A DNA stretch of 64,000 nt from Alkalihalobacillus sp. LMS6 (GTDB lineage: Bacteria > Bacillota > Bacilli > Bacillales > Bacillaceae_D): NCBI RefSeq assembly GCF_024362765.1, contig NZ_CP093302.1, forward strand, positions 2,479,564 to 2,543,563. Reading direction: 5' to 3'. A model generated the notes under the pieces. The model was given only the letters and a program-made list of their open reading frames with translations. It had not been told where the DNA came from and did not search any database. Positions within the stretch are counted from its first letter, which is position 1. Every line of letters begins with the position of its first letter. This document shows, in pieces, positions 1 to 9,018 of this stretch. Made by a program: the position numbers and the translations under genes.

Positions 1-72
1 CATATATGGAAGGAGAGAACCTTCTATGACGAATAGAAAAACAAGGACGATCGAAAAGTACGTTCGACTCAT
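1..72 (-). CDS. mreD: MreD, rod-shape-determining membrane protein (N-terminal fragment)
   Basis: Only the first 24 codons are in the window; the gene continues past the left edge. The ATG overlaps the mreC stop codon (ATGA), and a purine-rich GGTGACGGAGA lies just upstream. The visible peptide (MSRTYFSIVLVFLFVIEGSL...) is a hydrophobic first membrane segment with the 'EGS' character of Bacillus MreD N-termini. MreD is the polytopic membrane partner of MreC and MreB in the elongation machinery. The mreB-mreC-mreD order and the 4-nt overlap make the call fairly safe despite the short fragment. Confidence 0.8.
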   Translation of the reverse strand, partial: MSRTYFSIVLVFLFVIEGSLLPYM

Positions 73-974
73 TCTCCGTCACCTTCTTCGTCCTCTTCTA
101 GCTCTTCTATATCTGTATCCATACTTGGCAAATGTCTTTGTACCACAAACACGTAGTCAAGCGTTGAGAAATCAGCAGTCGGTTCAATGTAAATGTTTTG
201 CGAAAGGCCAAATTCATCTACTTCTACTTCAACCACCTCACCGATTAACAACCCTGAAGGGTACACATCACCTAAACCAGAAGTTGTGACCATCTCACCT
301 TCTGAAATTTCCACGTCAATGTCAACTTTCCGCATAATTAATCGGTCTTCTGCTACATCATAGCCTTCGATAAAGCCCATTGCCGGATCTTGATCGCCCT
401 CTTCAACCAATACTTGTGCAGACACAAGATTTGTTGGGTCATTATCACTTAATAACTGTACATATGAGGTGAATTTGCTTGAATCATTGATTTTCCCAAC
501 AAGCCCACCTTGCGAATCAATTACAGCCATATCGTCTGTTACTTCATCTGTTTCACCGCGGTTAATGCCAATATACTGTTCCCACGCATCTGGAGAGCGA
601 TTAATGACAACTGCTGAAATACGCGAGTAGTCACTTAGCGTTTCGTCGATTTCCAACATTCCTCTTAACCGCTCATTTTCCTCATCTAGTAAATCTTTCT
701 GAACCGATAGTTGCGCATATTCCTCTAGTCTTGTGCGTAGTAAGCGATTTTCGTCATATACATGGATGATTTCACTTACGTTTTCATAGATCCCCCCGAA
801 AAAATGTGCAGGAGCTGACACAAGGTTTTGAACCCAACCAACCGCATCGCGCATAATTTGTTCAGGTTGGGATAAATTTCGGTCATCTCTCATTGTAAAG
901 CCAATTAGCGCCATTAAAAAAATGATACTCACTAATAGGACGATAAGCTTTTTGTTAGAGAAAAAAGATCGCAT
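69..974 (-). CDS. mreC: Rod shape-determining protein MreC
   Basis: 301 aa, usual family length. One N-terminal membrane anchor (about residues 9-27, after a basic FFSNKKL start) is followed by a coiled coil (about 60-110), then the extracytoplasmic beta-rich MreC domain (about 115-280). It ends in a very acidic tail of Glu and Asp. MreC sits outside the membrane and links the MreB filament system to cell-wall synthases. It starts 11 nt after mreB and overlaps mreD, so the three genes form one operon. The acidic tail fits either an alkaliphile or simple tail drift. Confidence 0.96.
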   Translation of the reverse strand: MRSFFSNKKLIVLLVSIIFLMALIGFTMRDDRNLSQPEQIMRDAVGWVQNLVSAPAHFFGGIYENVSEIIHVYDENRLLRTRLEEYAQLSVQKDLLDEENERLRGMLEIDETLSDYSRISAVVINRSPDAWEQYIGINRGETDEVTDDMAVIDSQGGLVGKINDSSKFTSYVQLLSDNDPTNLVSAQVLVEEGDQDPAMGFIEGYDVAEDRLIMRKVDIDVEISEGEMVTTSGLGDVYPSGLLIGEVVEVEVDEFGLSQNIYIEPTADFSTLDYVFVVQRHLPSMDTDIEELEEDEEGDGE

Positions 975-985
975 TCCCTATCCCT

Positions 986-2017
986 CTATTTCCAATTTGA
1001 TCGAGCTGAACCTGCTTTAGTACGGAATAAATGGATATTCTCCAACGCTCTTCCCGTTCCGATTGCTACACAATCAAGCGGCTCTTCAGCAACAATTACA
1101 GGCATATTTGTTTCTTCACTTAACACTTTGTCCAAGTTTCTCAGGAGAGCCCCTCCACCTGTTAGAACAATACCACGATCCATAATATCAGCAGCAAGCT
1201 CTGGCGGAGATTGTTCAAGCGTATCTTTTACAGCTTCAATAATCGTATCAACTGTATCTGATAAAGCACCAGAAATTTCTGCTGACGTTACCGAAATGGT
1301 TTTAGGAAGGCCTGTTAACAAGTCGCGACCGCGAATGTCCATATCTTGGTTTTCTTCATCATCAGAACTTGCCGAACCAATTTCTAATTTAAGCGTTTCT
1401 GCTGTGCGTTCCCCGATCATTAGGTTGTACGTCTTTTTCACATATTGGATAATCGCATCGTCCATTTCGTCGCCTGCCACACGAATTGATTGACTTGTTA
1501 CAATCCCACCTAATGAAATAATTGCGACTTCCGTTGTTCCGCCACCAATATCAACAACCATACTTCCTGTTGGTTCCCATACTGGTAAATTTGCGCCAAT
1601 TGCCGCAGCAAATGGTTCTTCTAGTGTGTACGCTTCTTTTGCCCCTGCTTGCTTCGTCGCATCTTCAACTGCACGTTTTTCAACTGCAGTAATCCCCGAC
1701 GGAACACAAACCATAACCGCAGGCTTACGGCTAAACATCGAACTGTTTTTCATCGCTTGTTGAATAAAATGTTTAAGCATCGTTGCTGTTGTATCAAAAT
1801 CTGCAATTACGCCGTCTTTCATCGGTCTAACTGCCACAATGTTCCCAGGTGTTCGACCAATCATTTTTTTTGCATCATCCCCAACAGCTTGAATCGAATT
1901 TGTGTCTGTTCGTAACGCAACAACAGATGGTTCACGTAGAACAATCCCTTTTCCTTTTGTATAAACAAGTGTATTTGCTGTACCTAAATCAATTCCAATA
2001 TCTCTGCTTCCAAACAT
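986..2017 (-). CDS. mreB: Rod shape-determining protein MreB (actin-like)
   Basis: 343 aa. The actin-fold ATPase signatures are intact: phosphate-1 motif near the N-terminus ([14 protein letters not shown]), phosphate-2 around residue 157 ([13 protein letters not shown]), and the adenosine motif near 287 ([10 protein letters not shown]). MreB forms membrane-associated filaments that direct elongation-mode peptidoglycan synthesis. First gene of the mreBCD group. The 240-nt gap to radC holds a terminator-like hairpin and a TATAAT-like -10 at 2178-2183 (read on the minus strand), so mreBCD may have its own promoter; no good -35 goes with it. Confidence 0.98.
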   Translation of the reverse strand: MFGSRDIGIDLGTANTLVYTKGKGIVLREPSVVALRTDTNSIQAVGDDAKKMIGRTPGNIVAVRPMKDGVIADFDTTATMLKHFIQQAMKNSSMFSRKPAVMVCVPSGITAVEKRAVEDATKQAGAKEAYTLEEPFAAAIGANLPVWEPTGSMVVDIGGGTTEVAIISLGGIVTSQSIRVAGDEMDDAIIQYVKKTYNLMIGERTAETLKLEIGSASSDDEENQDMDIRGRDLLTGLPKTISVTSAEISGALSDTVDTIIEAVKDTLEQSPPELAADIMDRGIVLTGGGALLRNLDKVLSEETNMPVIVAEEPLDCVAIGTGRALENIHLFRTKAGSARSNWK

Positions 2018-2196
2018 GTATGTATACTGTCTCTTCCGCTTTTATCAATGCGACCTAAAAATAGACAGATATCCTCCCTTTATTTCACGTAGGTTCGTGG
2101 TTTCTCAATCCATTTATAAATGATGCGCGTGCTTTCGCTACGTTTTGACATCACTATAACCTAAACTCATACCCTTTATTATATCGAAATGTACGC

Positions 2197-2226
2197 AAAA
2201 AAAATAGCCTTAAAGTTCCCCAGGCA
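2197..2226 (-). terminator. Probable terminator after radC
   Basis: Read on the minus strand, GCCT and AGGC arms enclose an A/T-rich loop and are followed by about eight T residues. It lies 32 nt past the radC stop and just before a TATAAT-like -10 (2178-2183) that could serve mreB. The stem is short, so termination may be partial. Confidence 0.5.
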
Positions 2227-2257
2227 AAAAAAAATCATTTCATGTTTGTCGTTATTT

Positions 2258-2947
2258 TTACATACTTATAAAACCTCGTTCTTTTAGACTAATAAAGTTC
2301 GCTTCGTCGCCAATAATAATATGATCCAATAAAGTAATACCGAGAATTTTCCCAGCTTCATACAGCCTTTTTGTCACACTAATGTCTTCTGGACTCGGTG
2401 AAGGATCCCCACTAGGATGATTATGAAGACAAATAACAGCAGCGGAAGAAGTACGAAGCGCTTCTTTAAATACTTCTCGCGGGTGGACAATACTTGCATT
2501 TAAACTGCCAATAAAAACAGTTTTTTGCTTTATTACATAATTTTTTGTATTTAAATAAAGCACAACGAAATGCTCTTGATGAATGCCCACCAGGTCATCG
2601 ACCACTAGCTGCACCGCATCATCTGGTGAAGAAACCACTCGTTTTTCACCTTTTCCCTCACGTAAGATGCGTTTGCCTAGTTCAATGGCGGCGGATAACT
2701 CAATCGCTTTTGTTTCACCAATTCCTTTTACGAGCTTCATTTCTTCTAGAGACGCCTCGCTTAATGCAGTCAGTGTTTTATACGTTGAAAGCAAGGTTGA
2801 AGCGACGTGTAGTGCAGAATAGTGTTTCGTACCGGTTCGTAACATAATGGCAAGTATTTCTTGGTTTGAGAGTGCTTTTGCCCCCTCTCGAAGGAATCGT
2901 TCTCGGGGGCGTTCTTGAAGTGGAACATCACGAATAATAATCGACAC
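2258..2947 (-). CDS. radC: RadC family JAB/MPN-domain protein
   Basis: 229 aa. N-terminal helix-hairpin-helix region (about 20-90, with KGIGETKA) and C-terminal JAB1/MPN-like metal-binding domain (about 105-229) with the signature HNHPSGDPSPSPED. The historical link to DNA repair is not well supported, and the biochemical role of RadC is uncertain. It lies 14 nt after maf and is probably co-transcribed with it. In B. subtilis the same maf-radC-mreBCD order is found. Confidence 0.95.
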   Translation of the reverse strand: MSIIIRDVPLQERPRERFLREGAKALSNQEILAIMLRTGTKHYSALHVASTLLSTYKTLTALSEASLEEMKLVKGIGETKAIELSAAIELGKRILREGKGEKRVVSSPDDAVQLVVDDLVGIHQEHFVVLYLNTKNYVIKQKTVFIGSLNASIVHPREVFKEALRTSSAAVICLHNHPSGDPSPSPEDISVTKRLYEAGKILGITLLDHIIIGDEANFISLKERGFISM

Positions 2948-2961
2948 GCTGATCGCTCCTT

Positions 2962-3543
2962 TTACGAAGGAATGTTGGGGTAAATGTGAAACGCGGACAA
3001 TGCTTGAATTGTTTTTACTAAAGGTAAGCCAACAACCGTGTAATAATCGCCTTTTATTTCTGAAACAAATAATGCACCTAAACTTTGAATCCCATAAGCA
3101 CCTGCTTTATCTATCCATTCATCCGTTTGTAAATAACGCTCTAAAAAGGATTCATCGATCGTCGTCATCGTCACAGATGTGGTTTCTGAAAAATGGACCG
3201 AATGATCTTGACTTATAATGGCTACACCAGTAGACACAGCGTGAGTTGAATGAGATAAAGCCTGTAGCATATGCTTGGCTTCTTGCTTTGATTTTGGTTT
3301 CCCTAAATGCTCGCCATTTAACGAAACAATTGTATCTGCAGCAAGAACCACGTGTTGAGGAAATTGGTTCGCGACCGCTTCTGCTTTTCTTTTTGCTAAC
3401 GTACAGACTGCTTCTTCAACCGTTTGATGTTCATGAAGCGTTTCATCAACATCACTTGAAAACACGGTAAATGGAATACGACATTGCTTAAGGAGTTCGC
3501 TTCGCCTTGGGGAACTTGAAGCTAATAGGAGGGATGGATTCAT
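2962..3543 (-). CDS. maf: Maf family nucleotide pyrophosphatase
   Basis: 193 aa, typical length. The N-terminal signature LASSSPRRSELL, the DVDE motif near residue 52 and the AADTIV motif near 68 are all present. Maf proteins hydrolyse non-canonical or modified nucleoside triphosphates, and B. subtilis Maf has been linked to septum control. It is followed after 14 nt by radC. Upstream a peptidase gene, not spoIIB as in B. subtilis, is the neighbour. Confidence 0.96.
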   Translation of the reverse strand: MNPSLLLASSSPRRSELLKQCRIPFTVFSSDVDETLHEHQTVEEAVCTLAKRKAEAVANQFPQHVVLAADTIVSLNGEHLGKPKSKQEAKHMLQALSHSTHAVSTGVAIISQDHSVHFSETTSVTMTTIDESFLERYLQTDEWIDKAGAYGIQSLGALFVSEIKGDYYTVVGLPLVKTIQALSAFHIYPNIPS

Positions 3544-3634
3544 GGGACACCTCTACTTTTTTTCTTTATTGTACAAGTGTTAGCATTAGTTTACCAATAA
3601 TTGCGTATAAAAAACAAGCATCATTTCCAGAAAA

Positions 3635-3667
3635 TGAAAAAACAAGAAGACTCAATAAGCCTCCTTG
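3635..3667 (-). terminator. Probable terminator after the S9 peptidase gene
   Basis: On the minus strand an imperfect stem (CAAGGAGGC... / ...GACTTCTTG-type arms with a short A/T-rich loop) is followed by a T6 run. It lies about a dozen nt after the peptidase stop. The mismatches in the stem make this a moderate call. Confidence 0.5.
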
Positions 3668-3679
3668 CTACACAATTCT

Positions 3680-5629
3680 TTATATTTTTAAATAGCGCTC
3701 AAACCAGCCGAGAATGGCTTCTAATCGCTCAATCCTTAAATTAGGCTTTCCACTTCTCGATAATTCATGGTTTGCTTCAGGAAAACGTATCAATCGTGTG
3801 TCTTTCCCAAGACGCTTTAACGCGATAAATAACTGTTCGCCTTGTTCAATTGGACACCTTAAATCGTTCTCGCCATGTAAAATTAACAACGGCGTTTCAA
3901 CGTGCGCGACGTATTTTAAGGGAGAATGATTCCACAACGTTTCGATGTCATCTAGTTCTGCTTTTATTTGCCAATCGGAAAAATAATAACCAATATCACT
4001 AACACCATAAAAACTGATCCAATTAGAAATCGAGCGTTGTGTCACTGCTGCTTTAAAACGATTCGTATGTCCGACAGCCCAGTTTGTCATAAACCCGCCG
4101 TAACTCCCGCCGGTCAGACCTATCCTTGCTTGATCAATCCACGTATGGGTTTCAACAGCGTGATCAAGAATCTCCATAAGATCTTTGTAATCACCACCTC
4201 CATAGTCTCCTCTTACCGCATCAACAAAGGTTTGACCATAGCCATGACTTCCGCGTGGATTTGTATAGAGCACACCATAGCCTTTCGCCGTTAGCATTTG
4301 AAACTCGTGAAAATACGTATTGGCATACATCGCATGCGGGCCACCGTGCACTTCTACGATTAAAGGATACGATTGTCCATCTTCATAATTGATTGGCTTC
4401 ATTAACCAACCTTCTACAAACGAACCATCTTCACGATTTAAATGAAACGGTTCAGGAACAGAGAAGGAAGTCGTCTGCTCGACCTTCTGATTAAAGGTTG
4501 TTAGTCGTTCTAGCTCTTCCTCTTGTTGATTGACATGATAAAATTCGCTCGGTTCCTCAACACGACTATGCGTTACATATAATTCATTCTCAAAGAAATC
4601 AAAGCCGTTAATATGCGCATCCGTGCTCGTTTGTTTTTCTTTTTCACCGGATAAAGCAAAGCGCCACACATTGACGGCTCCTCTGTTAGAAACCAAACTG
4701 TAAACGGCATCCCCATCATTAGAAAATCGAATCCCATTTGATCCGTTCTGTTGAAGAAAATCACCAATTGCACCGTCACCTAAATACTGATCAAAATCTT
4801 CCGTTACATTCGAAACAGTTCCTGTCTCTAAATGATATATAACGAGATTCGGCAATGTTGCATTTTCATATTCACGTTGATGACTAAGCAATGCCACTGC
4901 TTGTCCATCTGGAGAAAATGCCCCACCTGTAATGACGTGAGGTTCTTTCGTCACTTGTTGTTCCTCATTTGTATCCATATTTAGCATGTAGACATGGGAA
5001 GTAAACGAAAAATCTTTGTTATCTAAACGGTCACTTGCAAACAAAAGATGCTTTCCATCAGCGGAATAATCGAGTAGCTGGCTATCTTCTTTTTCACTTG
5101 TTAACCATTGCTGCTTATTCGTTGTCAAATCAATGTGACCGATACGAACAATGCTTTCATCATACAAGCCTCTTGCATCGGATTTATACTTCATCCGATC
5201 AACAACAAGTGGTTGTGGCTTATTCTCTTCTTTTGTCGTTTCTTTATACAAAGCGGAATAAACAATCGATCTACCATCTGCTGCCAAGGCATACGTTTGT
5301 ACCCCTTGCTTTTCATCGGTTACTTGTTTTTCTTGTGCCAAACCTCGTTTCACAAACACTTGCTTTTTCTTGCCATCTACACTGGCGAGATATGTATAGC
5401 CATCACCGGATGGTAACCACTTTGGCGAGACGTAACTTCCTTTTCCAAAAGTTAATTGCGTTGGTTTTTCACTCGTTTTTAAATTTACAACATATAAATG
5501 CGATTCATATGCATTCTCTTCTTCTTTTAATTCCGTCACAACGACTATCGCTTGGTTGCCGTCTGGAGAAATAACGGGATTTGTAACGGTTTTTAACTGA
5601 TACAATGAACTTGCGGTTAATTCTTTCAC
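3680..5629 (-). CDS. S9 family peptidase (acylaminoacyl/prolyl oligopeptidase type)
   Basis: 649 aa. Residues about 10-380 look like a WD/beta-propeller region with many 'SPDG'-type repeats (VISPDGNQ, AFSPDGQA). Residues about 400-649 are an alpha/beta-hydrolase domain. The nucleophile lies in GGSYGG, the acid in HGENDLRCP and the histidine in EANHELSR, so the catalytic triad is intact. No signal peptide is seen, so it is probably cytosolic and cleaves short peptides. It resembles B. subtilis YuxL-type proteins. It stands alone between two hairpins, inserted between spoIIB and maf, which are adjacent in B. subtilis. Confidence 0.9.
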   Translation of the reverse strand: MKELTASSLYQLKTVTNPVISPDGNQAIVVVTELKEEENAYESHLYVVNLKTSEKPTQLTFGKGSYVSPKWLPSGDGYTYLASVDGKKKQVFVKRGLAQEKQVTDEKQGVQTYALAADGRSIVYSALYKETTKEENKPQPLVVDRMKYKSDARGLYDESIVRIGHIDLTTNKQQWLTSEKEDSQLLDYSADGKHLLFASDRLDNKDFSFTSHVYMLNMDTNEEQQVTKEPHVITGGAFSPDGQAVALLSHQREYENATLPNLVIYHLETGTVSNVTEDFDQYLGDGAIGDFLQQNGSNGIRFSNDGDAVYSLVSNRGAVNVWRFALSGEKEKQTSTDAHINGFDFFENELYVTHSRVEEPSEFYHVNQQEEELERLTTFNQKVEQTTSFSVPEPFHLNREDGSFVEGWLMKPINYEDGQSYPLIVEVHGGPHAMYANTYFHEFQMLTAKGYGVLYTNPRGSHGYGQTFVDAVRGDYGGGDYKDLMEILDHAVETHTWIDQARIGLTGGSYGGFMTNWAVGHTNRFKAAVTQRSISNWISFYGVSDIGYYFSDWQIKAELDDIETLWNHSPLKYVAHVETPLLILHGENDLRCPIEQGEQLFIALKRLGKDTRLIRFPEANHELSRSGKPNLRIERLEAILGWFERYLKI

Positions 5630-5710
5630 TGGTTTCCCTCCCTTTTTATTGAGTATACCGAAATCTTTCGGCTGACGAAAGAAAAACCTTTCTCAAAAGT
5701 CATGCAATTT

Positions 5711-5760
5711 AAAAAGCGCTCCGATAATCAGCCCTTTACAAGATGTTATCGAAAACGCTA
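5711..5760 (-). terminator. Terminator after spoIIB
   Basis: On the minus strand, arms around AGCG...TCGATAA and TTATCGGAGCGCT are followed by a T5 run. It lies directly after the spoIIB stop and upstream of the peptidase gene, separating the two transcription units. Confidence 0.65.
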
Positions 5761-5765
5761 TTTGT

Positions 5766-6833
5766 TTAGACTTCATTAATTGATGTTAGCACTTCTTCAT
5801 ACTCCACAATGAGCTCAAGCAGTCCTTGTTGGACATGTTCAAGTGCTTCATGATTGTTTGACGCTTGATAGTCGTTCAGCGCACTCGCAGCGGTAAATAA
5901 CGTATCCGCGTAACGTAAACTATTTTCTTTTGCTAATTCATTCATCTGTGAAAAAGCCACGTCTCGTGAATTGCGCAATTGTTCAACAGATTGATTTAAT
6001 TGTGATAGATTGTCTTCATTAATGGATCCACTTTCGTTTGCGACCATTAATTCAGACGAGACGCTGCTTAAGAAATGGTAAACCGCATTTGCATTTGTAT
6101 ACCAAGTAGCTGCATCTTCCCCACCAAGAGTCACTTCTCCTCCTTCAACTGTGTACGTTTTTACATAAGTCTCCTGACCGTTATCGCCAAAATAATCGCT
6201 TAATTTCGTCCCTTTTGTTTGATCATTCGCCACACCTAAGAACATGTATTGACTCTCTGCACCAGTAATTAAGACAGCAGGGAATCCTTTATCCTTTGTT
6301 TCATCTACGACTTGTTGAGCGGTATCTATATCGGTAAACGCGGCTCCTTGAACAACATCAACATGAAGGCTAGGAAAGGAAACATCCGTGTATACTGTCG
6401 CTTGCGCTGGCAAAGCAGCTTCGCTATAGCCTGTATCATCATTAATAAAAAATTGAAAAACCACTACGCCTAATCCCAACCCAACAATTACGGCCGACAT
6501 CACTGCACCAATGATTGGCCAAGGAAGGTTGAGCTGAATTTTATTTTTTCGGTTTTTAGGTGGAAGTTTTGGCGCTCGCGAACGATCCCCATCATCCCAA
6601 AACGGTTCGTTGCCCGTTTTCTTTGTTTTTAACTTGTCCGTAAAATCAATGACTTTATCTCTTTTTGGCTCGAAATCGTCGTCTTGCTGATTGGATAACT
6701 GCTCTTCGTCAGTAGGTTCATCCCAACTACAAACTTCAATCGGATTATGCGATTCATTGTCGGGTGCAGGACGATTTGATTTTTTGTTTGATTGAGAGAA
6801 TTTAAAATTCATCGTATGCTTTTGATCACTCAT
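5766..6833 (-). CDS. spoIIB: Stage II sporulation protein B (SpoIIB-like)
   Basis: 355 aa. Long hydrophilic, charged N-terminal cytoplasmic part (about 1-105), one membrane segment (about 107-130, IIGAVMSAVIVGLGLGVVVF), then an extracellular SPOR-like region (about 150-235) and a helical C-terminus. SpoIIB acts with SpoIIDMP in septal peptidoglycan thinning and engulfment. Sequence similarity is weak across species, so the call leans on topology and on position between comC and maf, the B. subtilis arrangement. RBS AAAGGGGTG upstream of the ATG. Confidence 0.82.
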   Translation of the reverse strand: MSDQKHTMNFKFSQSNKKSNRPAPDNESHNPIEVCSWDEPTDEEQLSNQQDDDFEPKRDKVIDFTDKLKTKKTGNEPFWDDGDRSRAPKLPPKNRKNKIQLNLPWPIIGAVMSAVIVGLGLGVVVFQFFINDDTGYSEAALPAQATVYTDVSFPSLHVDVVQGAAFTDIDTAQQVVDETKDKGFPAVLITGAESQYMFLGVANDQTKGTKLSDYFGDNGQETYVKTYTVEGGEVTLGGEDAATWYTNANAVYHFLSSVSSELMVANESGSINEDNLSQLNQSVEQLRNSRDVAFSQMNELAKENSLRYADTLFTAASALNDYQASNNHEALEHVQQGLLELIVEYEEVLTSINEV

Positions 6834-6876
6834 GAATAAACACCCCTTTCTACTATACTATGAGGCTTGTCTTCAT

Positions 6877-7614
6877 TTAGACCAGATTAGGTGAAAAATA
6901 AACAATTATGGTCGCAATGCTAATAAATGGCGCAAACGGAAGCTTGATGCGTTTTTGTTCTAGAAAGTTTGCCCACACGGAACGCCGAGTCACGGTGTAT
7001 AAAAGTGCGACCATTGAAGAAATCATGATAATAAGGAGCGTAGACTGAATCCCCAGTAAAACCATGAACACGACAAATAGTTTTACATCTCCGCCACCTA
7101 ATTGCCCTTTTTGATAAGCATAAAGTAAGATAAATAAAAGAACAAGACCAATAGTGAAGGAAAAGCCTTGAAATGAGTAGGGGTGATTCATAAAACGAAG
7201 AAGAAGCAGCGGAATCGAAAAAAGCAACAGAATCCGATTCGGAATACGAAACGATTGAATATCGGTTAAAGTGATGAGGACTAATAATGAAACGAGAAGA
7301 ATTGACATGAAGAGTTCTGATAAGCTTTCTGCATGAATCGAAGCGAGGAAAAATAGTCCACCTGTTCCGGCTTCAACAAGAGGAAAATGACGAGGCAGGT
7401 TATGAGCGCAATACCGGCACCTTCCTTTTAAAAGCAGGAACGATAACACTGGCACAAGGTCTTTAGCTCGCAATTGACGTTTGCAGCTTGCACAGCGCGA
7501 TCGCCCCGCTACGGACTGTTTAAATGAACCTCTTGAGATAAAAGCTAGATAATAAGAGCCTACTACCATGCCGACAATCGTCAAATAAATACTAATGAAT
7601 AGTGAATCATCCAA
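6877..7614 (-). CDS. comC: Type 4 prepilin peptidase ComC
   Basis: 245 aa polytopic membrane protein. Two CxxC zinc motifs are seen in the first cytoplasmic loop (CASC near 41, CRYC near 66). The catalytic aspartates lie in LTDIQSFRIPN and GGGDVKL. It cleaves and methylates the prepilin-like ComG proteins of the DNA-uptake machinery, so the strain probably carries competence genes elsewhere. It sits between folC and spoIIB, as in B. subtilis. Confidence 0.95.
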   Translation of the reverse strand: MDDSLFISIYLTIVGMVVGSYYLAFISRGSFKQSVAGRSRCASCKRQLRAKDLVPVLSFLLLKGRCRYCAHNLPRHFPLVEAGTGGLFFLASIHAESLSELFMSILLVSLLVLITLTDIQSFRIPNRILLLFSIPLLLLRFMNHPYSFQGFSFTIGLVLLFILLYAYQKGQLGGGDVKLFVVFMVLLGIQSTLLIIMISSMVALLYTVTRRSVWANFLEQKRIKLPFAPFISIATIIVYFSPNLV

Positions 7615-7677
7615 TCCCGCAACGCCTCCTTTTTTATGGGACTGTTCTATGATTCAACAAAATTGGTCATTTACCTG

Positions 7678-8964
7678 CTAGTTATTTAAACGCTGCACAA
7701 ATTGGCGAACGTCGGCAATAAAATAAAGCGAACCTGTAATAATAATTAATTCGTCCTCAGTAGCTGTTTCATATCGATCTTTTAACGCCTGCTTCCAGTT
7801 TTCAACAAGCAGTTTTTCTGTAGTGTGTTCAATTTGGTCATATAGTTGTTGCGCAGGAGCTGCTCGGAAAAATGAAAAGGAACAACAATAGTACGTAACC
7901 ATTAATTCTTTTAGTTGTTTTACTAGCGGCGTCACATCTTTACCTTCCGTAACTCCGATAAACAGCGAAATTCGTTTTTCATGAAACTGATGCTGAATGG
8001 TGTCCGCAAGTGCTAAAAATCCTTCTTGATTATGAGCACCATCAACGATTAGTGCTGGCTGATTGGAAAGCCACTCCAATCGCCCGGGCCACGTTGTGCG
8101 TAGTAACCCCTTTGCTTTTTCTTCAGGTGAAGTCGACATTTCGCACACGTCATCCAGTATTTCAATCGCCTTTAATGCAAGGGTTGCGTTATGATGCTGA
8201 TGCGTCCCAAGCATAGATAAGCGGTACGAGCCAAACGTAGTTCCGTGGTAACTAAATTGGTCGGACTTAACTGTTTCATAAGAAAAGTCTTCATTTAATA
8301 AGTATACAGCCGCATCTTGAGTAGCAGCTTGATTGGCGATGACCTGTTTTGGCTCACCTTTTACATCACCAATAATAACAGGCGTGCTTTTTTTTATAAT
8401 ACCTGCTTTTTCATATGCAATGTCTTCTAACGTGTCTCCTAAAATATGCATGTGATCGTGTCCAATCATTGTAATAATGGATACGAGCGGTTCAAGTACA
8501 TTGGTTGAATCAAATCGACCACCTAGTCCAACTTCAATTAAACAAAGATCAGGTTGCTTTCGCGTAGCAAAATAAACGAACATGATTGTCGTAATTACTT
8601 CGAATTCGGTCGGCGAACCGAGCTCAGTCTCTGCAAGTTCTTCTACAAGCGGACGTACTTGATTTGCTCCCCAAACAAGGTCTTTTTCTGAGATGGGTTC
8701 TCCATTAATCGAGATTCGTTCTTCAAAACGTTCAATATACGGTGACGTAAACGTACCTACTTGCCAGCCTTTTTCCATCAACATATGTTGTAAAAAGCTG
8801 ACGGTAGACCCTTTTCCATTTGTTCCGCCAATGTGAACGGCCTTTAGCTTTTTGTGGGGGTTATTCAGTTGTTCAAGCATCCATTCCATTCGCTTTAGAC
8901 CTGGTTTTATGCCAAAAGGTAAAAGAGAATGAATCCACTCAATCGCCTCTTTACTCGTTTTCAA
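7678..8964 (-). CDS. folC: Folylpolyglutamate / dihydrofolate synthase
   Basis: 428 aa. Mur-ligase fold with the ATP loop GGTNGKGSTV near residue 47, the FTSPYIERFEERI segment, the GLGGRFDSTN motif and a C-terminal domain with DGAHN. The enzyme adds glutamate residues to folates to retain them in the cell. It is the gene after valS, with a hairpin in the 54-nt gap. Confidence 0.96.
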   Translation of the reverse strand: MKTSKEAIEWIHSLLPFGIKPGLKRMEWMLEQLNNPHKKLKAVHIGGTNGKGSTVSFLQHMLMEKGWQVGTFTSPYIERFEERISINGEPISEKDLVWGANQVRPLVEELAETELGSPTEFEVITTIMFVYFATRKQPDLCLIEVGLGGRFDSTNVLEPLVSIITMIGHDHMHILGDTLEDIAYEKAGIIKKSTPVIIGDVKGEPKQVIANQAATQDAAVYLLNEDFSYETVKSDQFSYHGTTFGSYRLSMLGTHQHHNATLALKAIEILDDVCEMSTSPEEKAKGLLRTTWPGRLEWLSNQPALIVDGAHNQEGFLALADTIQHQFHEKRISLFIGVTEGKDVTPLVKQLKELMVTYYCCSFSFFRAAPAQQLYDQIEHTTEKLLVENWKQALKDRYETATEDELIIITGSLYFIADVRQFVQRLNN

Positions 8965-8977
8965 TGTACTTCCTCCT

Positions 8978-9010
8978 TAAAAGAAGCTCAAGCGTATACT
9001 CGCTTGAGCT
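8978..9010 (-). terminator. Hairpin between valS and folC (terminator or attenuator)
   Basis: A perfect 10-bp inverted repeat (AGCTCAAGCG / CGCTTGAGCT, 6-nt loop) followed on the minus strand by TCTTTT. It lies within the 54-nt gap between valS and folC. It may lower folC expression relative to valS rather than end transcription completely. Confidence 0.7.
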
Positions 9011-9018
9011 CAATTTGT

